Part shown: positions 18,101-26,043 of the stretch, one piece after another
Numbering within the stretch: position 1 is the stretch's first letter
How the letters are laid out: each line of letters opens with the position of its first letter
Assembly (NCBI GenBank): GCA_021780755.1
Contig: JAJXYF010000005.1
Span: 41,031 to 105,030, forward strand
Length of the DNA stretch: 64,000 nt
Origin: Deltaproteobacteria bacterium
Lineage (GTDB): Bacteria > Desulfobacterota > Binatia > Binatales > Binataceae
Direction of reading: 5' to 3'
Translations under genes and position numbers: made by a program
Notes under the pieces: model-generated
Databases searched by the model: none
The model's input: the letters and a program-made list of their open reading frames with translations, nothing else
What the model was told of the DNA's origin: nothing

Positions 18101-21100
18101 CTTTACCATCTCGGTATCGACACCGACGAGGCCAACCTCTTCCAACGTTTGGCAGGTCATGTGCTCTACTCCAACCCGGCGCTGCGGCCTTCATCCGCGG
18201 AGCTTCAGCGCAGTGAGAGTGGGCCGTCGGCGCTCTGGGCGCACGGAATTTCCGGCGATCTGCCAATGGTTTTGGTCCGCATTGCCGACGTCGAGGGTCT
18301 GCAGGCGGTGCGCCAGTTACTGCGCGCCCATGAATATTGGCGGATGAAGCAGTTGCCGGTGGACCTGGTGATTTTGAATGAAAATCCCCCTTCCTACGCT
18401 CAGGACCTGCAGACCGCCCTGGAGACCATGGTGCGGGCCAGCCAGTCGCAACGGCCGACGGGCAAAGACGCCGGGCGCGGAGACGTGTTTATCCTGCGCG
18501 ACGACCAGGTGTTGCCGCAAACCCGCAGTCTGCTTCAGAGTGCCGCTCGCGCGGTGATCTGGAACGGCCGTGGCAGCCTCTTCCAGCAGGTCAAACGCCT
18601 GGAAGAATCCGCCACCGCCGTTGCTCCGCCGCCTAGACGCCGCCACCCCGCGATTGCAATGCCGGAGACCGTCTCGGCTCTGCCGAAGCTCGAATTTTTC
18701 AATGGCCTGGGCGGTTTCGCGGCTGGCGGCGCGGAATACGTAACCATCCTCGGTGAAGGACAGTGGACGCCGGCACCGTGGATCAACGTCATCGCCAACC
18801 CCTCTTTCGGGTTCCAGGTATCGGCCGAGGGCGGCGGTTATACCTGGTCGGTGAATAGCCAGCAGAATCAGATCAGCCCATGGTCCAACGACCCGGTCAG
18901 CGATCGGCCGGGCGAAATGTTTTACGTTCGCGACGAAGACAGTGGAGAGTTCTGGAGTCCCACGGCTCTGCCGATTCGCGAAGAGCCGTCGCCGTATGTC
19001 GCCCGGCATGGTCAGGGGTACAGCCGTTTCGAGCACACGTCGCATGGAATCTCGCTCGAACTGCTGCAATTCGTCCCGCTGATAGACCCGATCAAGATCT
19101 CGCGGCTGAAGATCCACAATAATTCGCAGCGCTCCCGCAGACTCTCGATCACCGCATACGTGGAATGGGTATTGGGCACGTCCCGCTCCGGCTCCGCTCC
19201 GTTCGTCGCAACCGCAATCGATGAGGAAACCGGAGCGATGCTCGCAAGGAACCACTGGAGCACCGAGTATGGCAATCGCGTTGCGTTCGCCGACCTTGCC
19301 GGACGCCAAGTCGCCTGGTCCGGTGATCGAACGGAGTTCCTGGGGCGCAACGGCACGCACGATCATCCGGCCGCCCTCGAGGGCAGAACACCGCTCTCCA
19401 ATCGCGTCGGCGCCGGCCTCGACCCGTGCGGCGCTCTGCAGGCCCGGCTCGAGCTCGCGCCGGGCGAGGCGACCGAGATCGTATTCCTGCTGGGTGAAAC
19501 ATCGACCAGCGCCGAAGCGGTCGCGCTGATCATGCGTTACCGGAGCGCCGACCTCGAAGCGGTATTGCGCGCGGTGACCCGATTCTGGGATGAGGCCCTC
19601 GGCACGGTTCAGGTGCGAACGCCGGATCGTGCGATGGACCTCCTGCTGAATCGCTGGCTCCTCTACCAGACACTCTCGTGCCGGGTGTGGGCGCGCGGTG
19701 CGTGCTACCAAGTGAGCGGTGCTTATGGCTTTCGCGATCAGCTCCAGGACGTGATGGCGCTCTGCGCTGCCAAGCCGGAGGTGACGCGCGAACATTTGCT
19801 CCGCGCCGCCGGGCGGCAGTTTGTCGAGGGCGACGTTCAGCACTGGTGGCATCCGCCGTCGGGCCAGGGAGTCCGCACGCGGATCTCGGACGACCGCGTC
19901 TGGCTCGCATACGCCGCGGCCCATTATGTCGAAGTCAGCGGGGATCGCGGGGTGCTCGACGAAATGGCCCCCTTTCTCGAAGGTCCGGTGCTGCGCGCCG
20001 ATCAGTTGGAGGCCTATTTTCAACCGACGGTCTCCGCGGAGCAGGGCACCTTATATGAACACTGCGCGCGAGCGCTGGACCAAAGCCTGGCGGTCGGCGT
20101 TCACGGTCTGCCCCTGATCGGCACCGGCGACTGGAACGACGGCCTCAATCTGGTCGGTGCCGGCGGCAAGGGCGAGAGCGTCTGGCTTGGCTGGTTCCTC
20201 CACGCGACGCTCTCAGCTTTCGCCGGATTGGCGACGAGCCGTGGCGATCAAGCGCGGGCCGCCGCCTGGCGGCAGCACGCTACCGCGCTGGCGGGTTCGC
20301 TCGAACGAGAAGGCTGGGATGGCGAGTGGTACCTGCGCGCCTTCTTCGATGACGGAACGCCGCTGGGTTCCGCCACGAGCAGCGAATGTAGTATCGATTC
20401 GATTGCACAGTCGTGGGCGGTAATCTCGGGCATCGCGAATAAAGCGCGCGTCGCTACGGCGATGGCGGCGCTGGACCAGCGCCTCGTCCGGCGCGCCGAC
20501 GGCTTGCATCTGCTGCTGACCCCACCGTTCGATCAATCAGTGCCTGACCCCGGCTACATTAAGAGCTACCCGCCTGGCATCCGCGAGAACGGCGGCCAAT
20601 ATACGCACGGCGCCGTCTGGTCGGTGATCGCCTTTGCGATGCTCGGGGACGGGGACAAAGCCGGCGAGCTGTTTTCCCTCATGAATCCCATCAATCACGC
20701 CGCCACGCGCGCCGGCGTTCATCGCTACAAGGTTGAGCCGTACGTTTCCTGTGGCGACGTTTATGCCGAGCCCGCCCACGTGGGGCGCGGCGGCTGGACC
20801 TGGTACACCGGTTCGGCCGGATGGATGTATCGGGCGGGTCTCGAGTGGATACTTGGATTTCGTCTGCATGGCGCGACTCTACTGATCGATCCGGTTGTCC
20901 CGAAGGCCTGGCGGCACTTCGAAATCGTCTTCCGCTACCGCTCCGCGCTCTATGAGATCGCTGTCGAGAACCCTCACGGCGTTAGTCGCGGTGTTAATCG
21001 GGTGGATCTCGACGGCAAGTCGCTGCACGGAGATCCGGTGCTGATACCTTTGTCAGATGACGGTGCGACCCATACGGTCCTCGTCACTATGGATGACGCA

Positions 21101-21142
21101 GGCCGGATCGGCGAGGTAACCTTCGCGGCCCTGACGGACTGA
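12152..21142 (+). CDS. ndvB: Cyclic beta-1,2-glucan synthase (NdvB/ChvB/Cgs type, GT84-GH94)
   Basis: A 2996-residue inner-membrane enzyme that builds cyclic beta-1,2-glucan from UDP-glucose, slightly longer than Brucella/rhizobial homologues (about 2830-2870). Order: cytosolic N-terminal domain (1-425); membrane segments (about 429-490); GT84 glycosyltransferase domain with LDADTRLPRG (about 643), GKGIYDVDAF (about 738) and QHRWARGDW (about 796); a second membrane cluster (847-1005); a glycoamylase-like domain (about 1020-1620, with MAHHQGMTL); two GH94 N-terminal beta-sandwich repeats (about 1700 and 2180); and the GH94 phosphorylase domain (about 2490-2960) with GTGDWNDGLN near 2657 holding the catalytic Asp. 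The open frame starts with TTG at 12152; a GTG at 12197 is the alternative, and neither has a good Shine-Dalgarno. The product is periplasmic and osmoprotective or host-interaction related in known species. Confidence 0.93.
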   Translation: MVQRVTASSSRPKAVVKNIFQHVLKSAAAGFPPETDEPIRAELFSIERLEQHAESLAHAQRITIRRGAGRDLRHRLHDNGRVLLEAYGATVRAVREERAITAAAEWLIDNFYVAQEQIREISEDLPRGFYRGLPKLADGPLKGYPRVFGVAWAFVAHTDSRFEPEQLCRFVRSYQRVQPLTMGELWAVAITLRIVLVENLRRAAERTVNDRAARQAADALADRLLGVGRHEAEAPAAALRRFDKQPVPRALAVQLVQRLRDQDQKVTPALVWLDQRLAAMGTTADEAVRAEHQTQGAMNVTVRNVITSMRMISAVDWAEFFESVSLVDAALRADSDFAEMDFPTRDRYRHAIEELARGSGQPELEVARHAIAAAKRAVAVPAIGRCETAEIMRETGYYLISKGRRVIEREIGFRVPIGESLVRANAAVGILGYVGTLAIIGVFILILPLIGVAEFGVTGWILCLLGLLAIAPASDAAVALVNRGVASAVGARTLPAMELAHGVPAGLRTMIVVPTLLTTPAELAEQIESLEVHYLASQDGDLCFALLSDWTDSATENAADDDDLLEAAAAGIARLNQRHGSAADGARFFLLHRRRIWNEGQGKWIGWERKRGKLHELNRLLRGATDTTYAAIGGRPPIVPAGVRYVITLDADTRLPRGTVRRLIGKMAHPLNRPRLEAESGRVVEGYAVLQPRVTPSLPSGREGSLFQRIFTSPSGLDPYAFAVSDVYQDLFGEGSYSGKGIYDVDAFEAALDGRLPESVILSHDLLEGIFARAGLASDIEVVEEFPSRYDAAAARQHRWARGDWQLLPWVFGRGRDSTGDQRRTAIPLIGRWKMMDNLRRTLSAPAAFLALLVGWTLPLAAAAMWSGFVVATLALPTLLPAFLGIVPRRRGLSQRRHWFAVGTDFALSLSQVALLIILLAHQAWLMTDAIVRTFFRMFVKQRRLLEWVTAAQARLSTELDLAGYYRWMAGGIEFAGLAIVVIACFGRRAWPVAAPFVILWMAAPAVARWASLSPPMAGSDPLSIEDARALRLIARRTWRFFETFVTASDHMLPPDNFQEEPQPVLAHRTSPTNLGLYLLSVITAGDFGWLGKFETAERVEATLATMNRLERFRGHFYNWYDTHDLRPLDPKYISAVDSGNLAGHLIALGNACREMTVAPVTGLEWLVGIDDALEITRESLRGLSDDRRTSSVTRKHLEDALEDLSIAVSAALRIAGEPGLDAESRHGAEKSGGPARATPADLSVWMAELAPRADTLTDIARTLRAERADEASAEVLACAETVNATLRSHQRDFDQLMPWAKLVAGDAALAVAVKAATEVTSERVVPRLFDSVPTLADLPNSCEAAVLLLTQRRDGNAAQSAAAGASPNPRVDVLVDALKRSASTARAFTRRLEALGELTRKMFDAMEFGFLFNPARQLLSIGYLATDGSLDPSCYDLLASEARLASFVAIAKGDLPTRHWFRLGRTETPVGRGSALVSWSGSIFEYLMPSLVMRAPSDSLLEQSNRFVVQRQIEYGAELGLPWGVSESAYNTRDLELTYQYSSFGVPGLGLKRGLGRDAVIAPYATALAAMVDPQAAARNFTRLAAAGGRGRYGWYDALDYTPARLPEGQKVAIVRSYMAHHQGMTLIAISDALRDGAMRARFHAEPIIQATELLLQERVPRDVLVAHPGVAEVAAAANVRELIPPMPRRFRSPHQLIPRTHLLSNGNYAVMITAAGSGYSRWKDLAVTRWREDATCDSWGSYIFVRDVRSGDVWSAGYQPTGVEPDNYEATFFEDRAEFVRHDGLIETKMEIAVSPEHDTEVRRVSISNHGTAVREIELTSYAEVVLAAEAADAAHPAFSKLFVQTEFVADSDALLATRRLRSPSDHEIWAAHMAVVEGEVVGAAQFETDRARFLGRGRGLRTPVAVIDGRPLSNTDGAVLDPIFSLRRRFRLAPGATARMAFWTLVAPSRGAALNLADQHHDPAAFDRAITLAWTQAQIQLYHLGIDTDEANLFQRLAGHVLYSNPALRPSSAELQRSESGPSALWAHGISGDLPMVLVRIADVEGLQAVRQLLRAHEYWRMKQLPVDLVILNENPPSYAQDLQTALETMVRASQSQRPTGKDAGRGDVFILRDDQVLPQTRSLLQSAARAVIWNGRGSLFQQVKRLEESATAVAPPPRRRHPAIAMPETVSALPKLEFFNGLGGFAAGGAEYVTILGEGQWTPAPWINVIANPSFGFQVSAEGGGYTWSVNSQQNQISPWSNDPVSDRPGEMFYVRDEDSGEFWSPTALPIREEPSPYVARHGQGYSRFEHTSHGISLELLQFVPLIDPIKISRLKIHNNSQRSRRLSITAYVEWVLGTSRSGSAPFVATAIDEETGAMLARNHWSTEYGNRVAFADLAGRQVAWSGDRTEFLGRNGTHDHPAALEGRTPLSNRVGAGLDPCGALQARLELAPGEATEIVFLLGETSTSAEAVALIMRYRSADLEAVLRAVTRFWDEALGTVQVRTPDRAMDLLLNRWLLYQTLSCRVWARGACYQVSGAYGFRDQLQDVMALCAAKPEVTREHLLRAAGRQFVEGDVQHWWHPPSGQGVRTRISDDRVWLAYAAAHYVEVSGDRGVLDEMAPFLEGPVLRADQLEAYFQPTVSAEQGTLYEHCARALDQSLAVGVHGLPLIGTGDWNDGLNLVGAGGKGESVWLGWFLHATLSAFAGLATSRGDQARAAAWRQHATALAGSLEREGWDGEWYLRAFFDDGTPLGSATSSECSIDSIAQSWAVISGIANKARVATAMAALDQRLVRRADGLHLLLTPPFDQSVPDPGYIKSYPPGIRENGGQYTHGAVWSVIAFAMLGDGDKAGELFSLMNPINHAATRAGVHRYKVEPYVSCGDVYAEPAHVGRGGWTWYTGSAGWMYRAGLEWILGFRLHGATLLIDPVVPKAWRHFEIVFRYRSALYEIAVENPHGVSRGVNRVDLDGKSLHGDPVLIPLSDDGATHTVLVTMDDAGRIGEVTFAALTD

Positions 21143-21235
21143 AAGAACCGCCAGGTCTCGACCGACGACCGATTTCGGGCGCAGAACTCGCGCAGCTTTG
21201 TGGCGGACCGCTTTGTTCTTACGAGTCGCTCTTTT

Positions 21236-22420
21236 TCATGCAGGGCTTAGAACGCCGCAGACCAACTTGGCGATCATGAGTTCTTCGTCGGTATGGATGA
21301 CGCGGACCGCGACCCGGCCGTCCGCGGCGGAAATCACGCCTTCATTCGCCGCGTTGCACCGGTCTTCGAGTTCGATTCCAAGGAACCCCAGCCCGTCGCA
21401 AATCCGCGCGCGGACCGTGGGCGCCCGCTCACCGATACCGCCGGCGAACACCAGCGTGTCCAGTCCGCCGAGCGCCGCCGCGAATGCGCCGATCCATTTC
21501 TTGACCTGGTAGCAAAACAGGGCGACCGCTTCAGCCGCCCGCAGGTCGTGCGTTTCCCGATCGAGCAAGTCACGCATGTCGGAGCTGGTCTCCGATATGC
21601 CGAGCAGCCCGGACTTGAAGTTGACCATCCGGTTGAACTGCTCCGCGCTCATTTTTTCCGTGCGCGACAGATACCAGACCAGTCCGGGATCGAGATCGCC
21701 CGAGCGGGTGCTCATCGGCAGACCGGCAGTGGGGGTAAAACTCATGCTGGTGTCCACGGATTTACCGTCGCGCACCGCCGCCAGACTCGCGCCATTGCCG
21801 AGATGTGCGAGGATCACCCGGCCGTGAGCCGCTGCCGCGCCGTCCAGGCGGGCCAGTTCTTCGATCAGGAACGCATACGACAATCCGTGAAACCCGTAAC
21901 GCCGCACCCCCTGCGCTTCATAGCGGCGCGGGATCGGCAACAGCCGCGCGACTGGCGGCAGATCATGGTGAAAGGCGGTGTCGAAACATGCCACTTGGGT
22001 CAGGTCCGGAAAGCGGTGCTGAAACGCCTCGGTCAACAGGATCTCCTCGGGCAGATGCTCAGGATCGAAAGCGCTCAGCCGGCGCAGCTCCTCGACCATT
22101 TCCGCGGTGATTCGCTGTGGCTCGCTATACTTCGGCCCGCCATGCACCACGCGATGCCCCACCGCGGTCAATGCATCGCGCCCGCTGCGCAGCTCGAGCC
22201 AATCCATCAGCACATTCACGGCGACCGTATGGTTCGGCACCGCCAACGATCGAGAAAAGTTCTCCGAACCTTTGACGGCAAAGGTGGCGTTGGGAAGGCC
22301 GATCCGTTCGATACTCCCGTCCAGCGCGCGACGCATCGGCTCGCCGGTTTCAAACAGTGCGAACTTGATGCTCGACGATCCGCCATTGATCGTCAGGATG
22401 CGCGCGCCAGATGGTTTCAT
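21236..22420 (-). CDS. ackA: Acetate kinase
   Basis: About 394 residues from ATG 22420; the longer start at 22456 adds 12 residues. The acetate/propionate kinase signature 1 appears as ILTINGGSSSIKF (in most kinases N-x-G-S-S-S-x-K). Signature 2 appears as 'RYGFHGLSY', with the catalytic region 'VGHRVVHGGPKY', 'HLGNGASLAAVRDG' and 'DTSMSFTPTAGLPMSTRSGDLDPG' (in parts). The ATP-site Gly-rich FAGGIGERAP is near the end. It interconverts acetate plus ATP and acetyl phosphate in the cytosol. Neither phosphotransacetylase nor phosphoketolase is adjacent. The gene follows the amidohydrolase gene (22469-23923) on the same strand with a 48-bp gap. Confidence 0.93.
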   Translation of the reverse strand: MKPSGARILTINGGSSSIKFALFETGEPMRRALDGSIERIGLPNATFAVKGSENFSRSLAVPNHTVAVNVLMDWLELRSGRDALTAVGHRVVHGGPKYSEPQRITAEMVEELRRLSAFDPEHLPEEILLTEAFQHRFPDLTQVACFDTAFHHDLPPVARLLPIPRRYEAQGVRRYGFHGLSYAFLIEELARLDGAAAAHGRVILAHLGNGASLAAVRDGKSVDTSMSFTPTAGLPMSTRSGDLDPGLVWYLSRTEKMSAEQFNRMVNFKSGLLGISETSSDMRDLLDRETHDLRAAEAVALFCYQVKKWIGAFAAALGGLDTLVFAGGIGERAPTVRARICDGLGFLGIELEDRCNAANEGVISAADGRVAVRVIHTDEELMIAKLVCGVLSPA

Positions 22421-22468
22421 CGAGATGACACCTTCGTCGTTGCGCAGTGCGAACAAAGCCGGGTTGGT

Positions 22469-23923
22469 TCAGCGGCCGTTAAGGAACCCCTTCACCGCGC
22501 CTTCGACCACCGTGCCATTAAAGAAGTCAGGGTTCATGCTGGTCCAGAGACGGGCGGGATTGGCGAAGACAAAATCGCGAAAGTCGTCTTCTCCGATGAG
22601 TCCGTGCTCGACCATCTCATAGGCTTCCTCGGTCACTTCGGTCATGTCGGGCACATCCCAGTGGCCGATATCGGAACTGAAGATAGCGTTGAGCTTCGCG
22701 CCGAACGGAAGCTTACGCGTATCGAACGCCATGGCGTTGATCGGGTCGTCGGCCTCGCATCCGAAGTAAAAGTTGGGAACGAACAGGTCGCGGATATCCT
22801 CCGGTTTTGCGATTCCGCATCGCGACCAGTCGTCGCGCGCGGCCGGGTCCTCTTCCGTGCCGCCGATGCCCCAGCCTTCACCATGGCCGTCGAGCTTATC
22901 GGTAACGAGCTTGCCGCCGTAGCGCCGCGCAAGGTCCTGAAACAGCTTGCGGTCGAGGTTGGCGGGATTGTAGTTCTCCATCGCCTTGCCGTTGCGCTTC
23001 TGCCAATGCCCGATCATGTCGGCATAAAGACTGGCCGCCCATCCCACCCCGCACTCCAGAAAGGCGCACTTGAGCTGCGGAAAACGCCGCGTGACGCCGC
23101 CGAAAAACATCGCCTTGCACAGCGCCTCGCCGGCCGAGGCAAAATGGCCGATGTGATTGAACATATAATTCGATATCGAGCCGCGGCTGCCCCAGCCCAT
23201 GCCCGGCGAATGGAAACTTGGCGCGACCCCGAGCTCGATGCATTTTGCCCATACCGGGTCGTAGTCGTACTCGCTATCAAGCGCGAAGAGGTCGAGCCAG
23301 TAGGCATAGCGGGTGGGATGGGGCACGGCCGCGGCGACGGCGGGAATCGGACGGCGCACGTGCCCCGCCATCATGATCACCTTGAGACCGAGCGTCTTCA
23401 CCGCATGTTCGAGTTCCTCGATGGCTTCCCGCGGCGTATGCATCGGGATGATCGCGGCCGGCGACAGGCGGTCGGAATATTCGCGGAAGATATCGGCGTG
23501 GTAGGTGTTGAAGGCGCGACAGGTCGCCCGCCGCAACTCGTCCTCGCGGATATGCGGTGCGCCGAGGCCGGCGGTCGGGTAGAGCACGGCAAAGTCGATA
23601 CCGGTCTGGTCGAGGCGCTCATGCAGGAGTTTCGGAAAGGTGGCGGTGGCGCGGTCGAGCGTGTTCTTGGTCGGGAGCGCCCACCACGGCGGCCGCAGCG
23701 GCCGTTCGGCGCGCCGCTGATCCCAACTCATGCGATACCAGTTGGCGCCGTCCGAGCGGTAGCGTCCGGCCAGGTCGGGCCCGGCGACTTGCCGAATATA
23801 ATCGCGCAGCGCGGGCTGAAACTCGACCGTATGGCCGTCTGAATCGATCACCGGATGCTTCAAGCGGGCGCGCACCCGCGCCGACTTCGATGGTGAACCG
23901 CTGCTCGACGTACTTGCCGCCAT
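22469..23923 (-). CDS. Amidohydrolase-2 family protein (long form)
   Basis: About 484 residues from ATG 23923, five residues inside the longest frame. The barrel begins with PVIDSDGHTVEF, the DxxxH metal element, and continues with 'GIDFAVLYPTAGLG', 'RAFNTYHADIFREYSDRLSPAAIIP' (in part) and 'PSFHSPGMGWGSRGS', which holds the third metal-site His. The closing Asp is in 'IFSSDIGHWDVPDM'. It is longer than the 373-residue relative at 6400-7521. The difference lies in an insertion after the 'HWQKRNGKAM' region that forms extra loops over the barrel. A decarboxylase or hydrolase role is known for the family; the substrate is unknown. It is probably cotranscribed with ackA. Confidence 0.88.
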   Translation of the reverse strand: MAASTSSSGSPSKSARVRARLKHPVIDSDGHTVEFQPALRDYIRQVAGPDLAGRYRSDGANWYRMSWDQRRAERPLRPPWWALPTKNTLDRATATFPKLLHERLDQTGIDFAVLYPTAGLGAPHIREDELRRATCRAFNTYHADIFREYSDRLSPAAIIPMHTPREAIEELEHAVKTLGLKVIMMAGHVRRPIPAVAAAVPHPTRYAYWLDLFALDSEYDYDPVWAKCIELGVAPSFHSPGMGWGSRGSISNYMFNHIGHFASAGEALCKAMFFGGVTRRFPQLKCAFLECGVGWAASLYADMIGHWQKRNGKAMENYNPANLDRKLFQDLARRYGGKLVTDKLDGHGEGWGIGGTEEDPAARDDWSRCGIAKPEDIRDLFVPNFYFGCEADDPINAMAFDTRKLPFGAKLNAIFSSDIGHWDVPDMTEVTEEAYEMVEHGLIGEDDFRDFVFANPARLWTSMNPDFFNGTVVEGAVKGFLNGR

Positions 23924-24056
23924 TGGCGCTCCCTCCATTAACGGTTTATGGGCGTCACGCTACCACGATCCAATCCTTGCAACACACCCGTGGCCGTTTG
24001 GCGTAATCGGCTCAAACTCGCTGCGCGCGCCTTATCAAACTACTGGCCAACAGCGT

Positions 24057-24074
24057 GCCGCCTCGTTAGGCGGC
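24057..24074 (-). terminator. Possible terminator hairpin after acyl-CoA dehydrogenase
   Basis: GCCGCC (24057-24062) and GGCGGC (24069-24074) flank a 6-nt loop, about 40 bp past the stop of the minus-strand acyl-CoA dehydrogenase. No T-run follows. The rest of 23939-24112 holds nothing recognisable. Confidence 0.3.
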
Positions 24075-24112
24075 CAGAAACCTCGGCGTCCACCACCAGG
24101 TTCCGGCCACCC

Positions 24113-25306
24113 TTAGCGTGCTTTATTTTCCGTTTTCCGCGGCGCCCCCGGGAAGAGCATCCTGGCGATGTTGGAGAGCACGGTGTCGTTGGTGATCCCC
24201 ATGACCACTCCGGCCCGGGCGTCGCGGAGATACCGGTCGAAGGGCAGGCGGCGCGCATAGGCGGTGCCTCCGCCCATACCCATGATCTCGGCAGTGACGT
24301 GAACGGCCATTTCAGAGCAGGCCACCTTGGCCTGGGAACAAGCCAGAACGCTGGTGGGCTGCTCCCGATCGAAAGCGGAGGCCGCGGAATACAGCAACGC
24401 CCGCGATCGCTCGATCTCGACGCTGAGCTCCGCCATGCGGTGCCGGATCACAGGATTATCGATCCGCGGCTTGCTCTCATCGTCACCGTACTCGAGAAAC
24501 TGCTTGGCCTCCTCGAACGCCCCGGCAGCGACGCCCAGGTACACCGCCGCATATGTGCTGGTGACCACCGGCAGAAACCTCCGCCCTTGGTCCTTCATCA
24601 CGGTGTGTTCCTCTCCAACGAGATTCGCCTTGGGTACGACCCCATTGAAAATTACGGCACAGCTGTTGTTCCCTCGCATCCCCAGTCCGTTCCACGGCTC
24701 GTCGATTTTCCAGTCGATCTTGTCCCGCTCAACGATCAGAACGCTCACTTTGTCGGGAGTAGCCTCTTTGCCGACCCGGCACAGAAAGAAGTGATGAGTG
24801 GCGAACCCTGTCGAGGTAACGTAGCTCTTGCGAATCTTCTCGACGCGGTAGCCGTCGCCGCTTGGGATCACCGAAGACATGGCGTTGTTCTGGGCGAATG
24901 CGCCGCCCCGGCCGGCAGCCTCGGAGCCCGCCACCGTATAGAAGGCCTCGCCCGACACGATGGGCCGCACTAAACGGTCCACTTGATCCGGTGTGCCGAT
25001 GCGGGCGACGAGCTCCGAAGCTTCAAGGTGCATCTTGTAGCATAGCGACGTGGACGCACACCGCTTCGCCAATGCTTCCGTAACGAGGACCGTGGTCAAA
25101 AGGCTCTCTTCTAGTCCTCCGTGCTCGCGAGAAACGCGGAGCCGCCAAAAACCCTCCCTCTTGAGGGCTTCCAAGCCGTCCGATGGGAAGGTTCCCGTCC
25201 GATCGGTCTCCGCTGCACGTGGGGCAAGCTCGCGCTGTGCGAGGTCTGCCGCGCGCGCCGCCCACTCTTGCTGTTGGCTCGTCAGAGGAAAGAAACCGTC
25301 CGCCAT
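24113..25306 (-). CDS. Acyl-CoA dehydrogenase
   Basis: A 397-residue flavoprotein of the acyl-CoA dehydrogenase family, which introduces an alpha-beta double bond into acyl-CoA and passes electrons to ETF. The N-terminal helical domain (to about 120) includes 'GFWRLRVSREHGGLEESLLTTVLV' (in part), and the middle beta domain includes 'TVAGSEAAGRGG' and 'SYVTSTGFATHHFF'. The C-terminal helical domain includes 'YLGVAAGAFEEAKQFLEYG' and 'IMGMGGGTAYARRLPFDRYLRDARAG', the last containing the RDxR region near the catalytic base position of some subfamilies. A Glu in the standard catalytic position is not obvious, so the subfamily is uncertain. It lies between the cupin and amidohydrolase genes on the same strand. 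Confidence 0.9.
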   Translation of the reverse strand: MADGFFPLTSQQQEWAARAADLAQRELAPRAAETDRTGTFPSDGLEALKREGFWRLRVSREHGGLEESLLTTVLVTEALAKRCASTSLCYKMHLEASELVARIGTPDQVDRLVRPIVSGEAFYTVAGSEAAGRGGAFAQNNAMSSVIPSGDGYRVEKIRKSYVTSTGFATHHFFLCRVGKEATPDKVSVLIVERDKIDWKIDEPWNGLGMRGNNSCAVIFNGVVPKANLVGEEHTVMKDQGRRFLPVVTSTYAAVYLGVAAGAFEEAKQFLEYGDDESKPRIDNPVIRHRMAELSVEIERSRALLYSAASAFDREQPTSVLACSQAKVACSEMAVHVTAEIMGMGGGTAYARRLPFDRYLRDARAGVVMGITNDTVLSNIARMLFPGAPRKTENKAR

Positions 25307-25369
25307 CTTGTATCCTCGCTGCCCCTCACCACGATGCTGGCTGTCGTTCTCGAACCAACTGCTATTTGG

Positions 25370-25924
25370 TCAGGCCGAGGGCTGCGCCATGAGCTGGCGG
25401 CAATAATCCATGAGAAGGTTGATGTCGTAAGGGTGTTCTTCAAAAGTAAATGGGTTCCAGGTGCTGCGGCCCGAGAAATTCAGCAGGTCGCCGCCGTAAA
25501 TATGGATTGCGCATGACGCACGGTCGAGCGGATTCGCGATCGCGTGAATCGCGTCCTCGCCGAGCACTACGACATCGCCGGTTTTCAGATCTTTTCCGCC
25601 CGCCTTTTCCAAACCCTTCCCGCTGCGCCGATAAAAGGTATTATCCTCCTGCCCCTCGTAGGTGCCAATTACGGCCCACATATTGTGATTATGCGGGGGC
25701 GTTTTGAACTTGGGCGGCGTGGCCGCTTTGAGCACCGTAAGCGTCGGTGAGCGATAACAGATCAGATCGGCGATACTTGCCTTGGAAAGATCCCGACCCG
25801 CGAATTCGGCGTCGAGTGCCGCTTTGACGCTCGCCGGATCGTGCAGCGCCTCCCCGATCAACTCCTTGACCGCCGAAGCCGGTTTGCCCTTACAGTCCTC
25901 GATAAATTGTTTGAGGTTAAACAT
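25370..25924 (-). CDS. Cupin protein, cysteine dioxygenase-like
   Basis: A 184-residue double-stranded beta-helix protein. The metal site is visible as PPHNHNMWAVIGTYEG, with His78 and His80, and the third His127 in GEDAIHAIANP. IHIYGGDL (about 141-148) corresponds to the conserved strand of the cysteine dioxygenase/3-mercaptopropionate dioxygenase superfamily. The protein most likely binds Fe(II) and oxidises a thiol or related small molecule, which is an inference from the fold. AGGAG lies just before the ATG. The upstream region carries the palindrome at 25955-25974. Confidence 0.8.
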   Translation of the reverse strand: MFNLKQFIEDCKGKPASAVKELIGEALHDPASVKAALDAEFAGRDLSKASIADLICYRSPTLTVLKAATPPKFKTPPHNHNMWAVIGTYEGQEDNTFYRRSGKGLEKAGGKDLKTGDVVVLGEDAIHAIANPLDRASCAIHIYGGDLLNFSGRSTWNPFTFEEHPYDINLLMDYCRQLMAQPSA

Positions 25925-25954
25925 CGCTACTCCTTTTGGTTTTGGTTTCTCCGG

Positions 25955-25974
25955 TTAAACTGATCATAGTTTAA
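25955..25974 (-). promoter_or_regulatory. Palindromic operator upstream of cupin gene, containing GATC
   Basis: TTAAACT (25955-25961) and AGTTTAA (25968-25974) form a perfect 7-bp inverted repeat around GATCAT. On the minus strand the centre reads TATGAT, a good -10 box, so a repressor bound here would block the cupin promoter. A GATC site lies in the centre. A similar TATGATC word occurs in the promoter at 27641-27685. Confidence 0.5.
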
Positions 25975-26043
25975 ATTGCCGAGTGGCATGCTGCCGCGGT
26001 TTCTGAAGACCGTGGGCACGGGCGACTTTGCAGCCGAATTGCC

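Noticed and set aside
18317..20023. 568-codon minus-strand frame inside the glucan synthase gene
   Set aside because: It overlaps the GH94 region completely; the translation has no recognisable family.
21293..23842. 849-codon open frame on the plus strand opposite acetate kinase and amidohydrolase
   Set aside because: It is the reverse complement of two well-conserved enzymes; its translation is Arg/His/Gln-rich with no domain. Long antisense frames are expected at this GC content.
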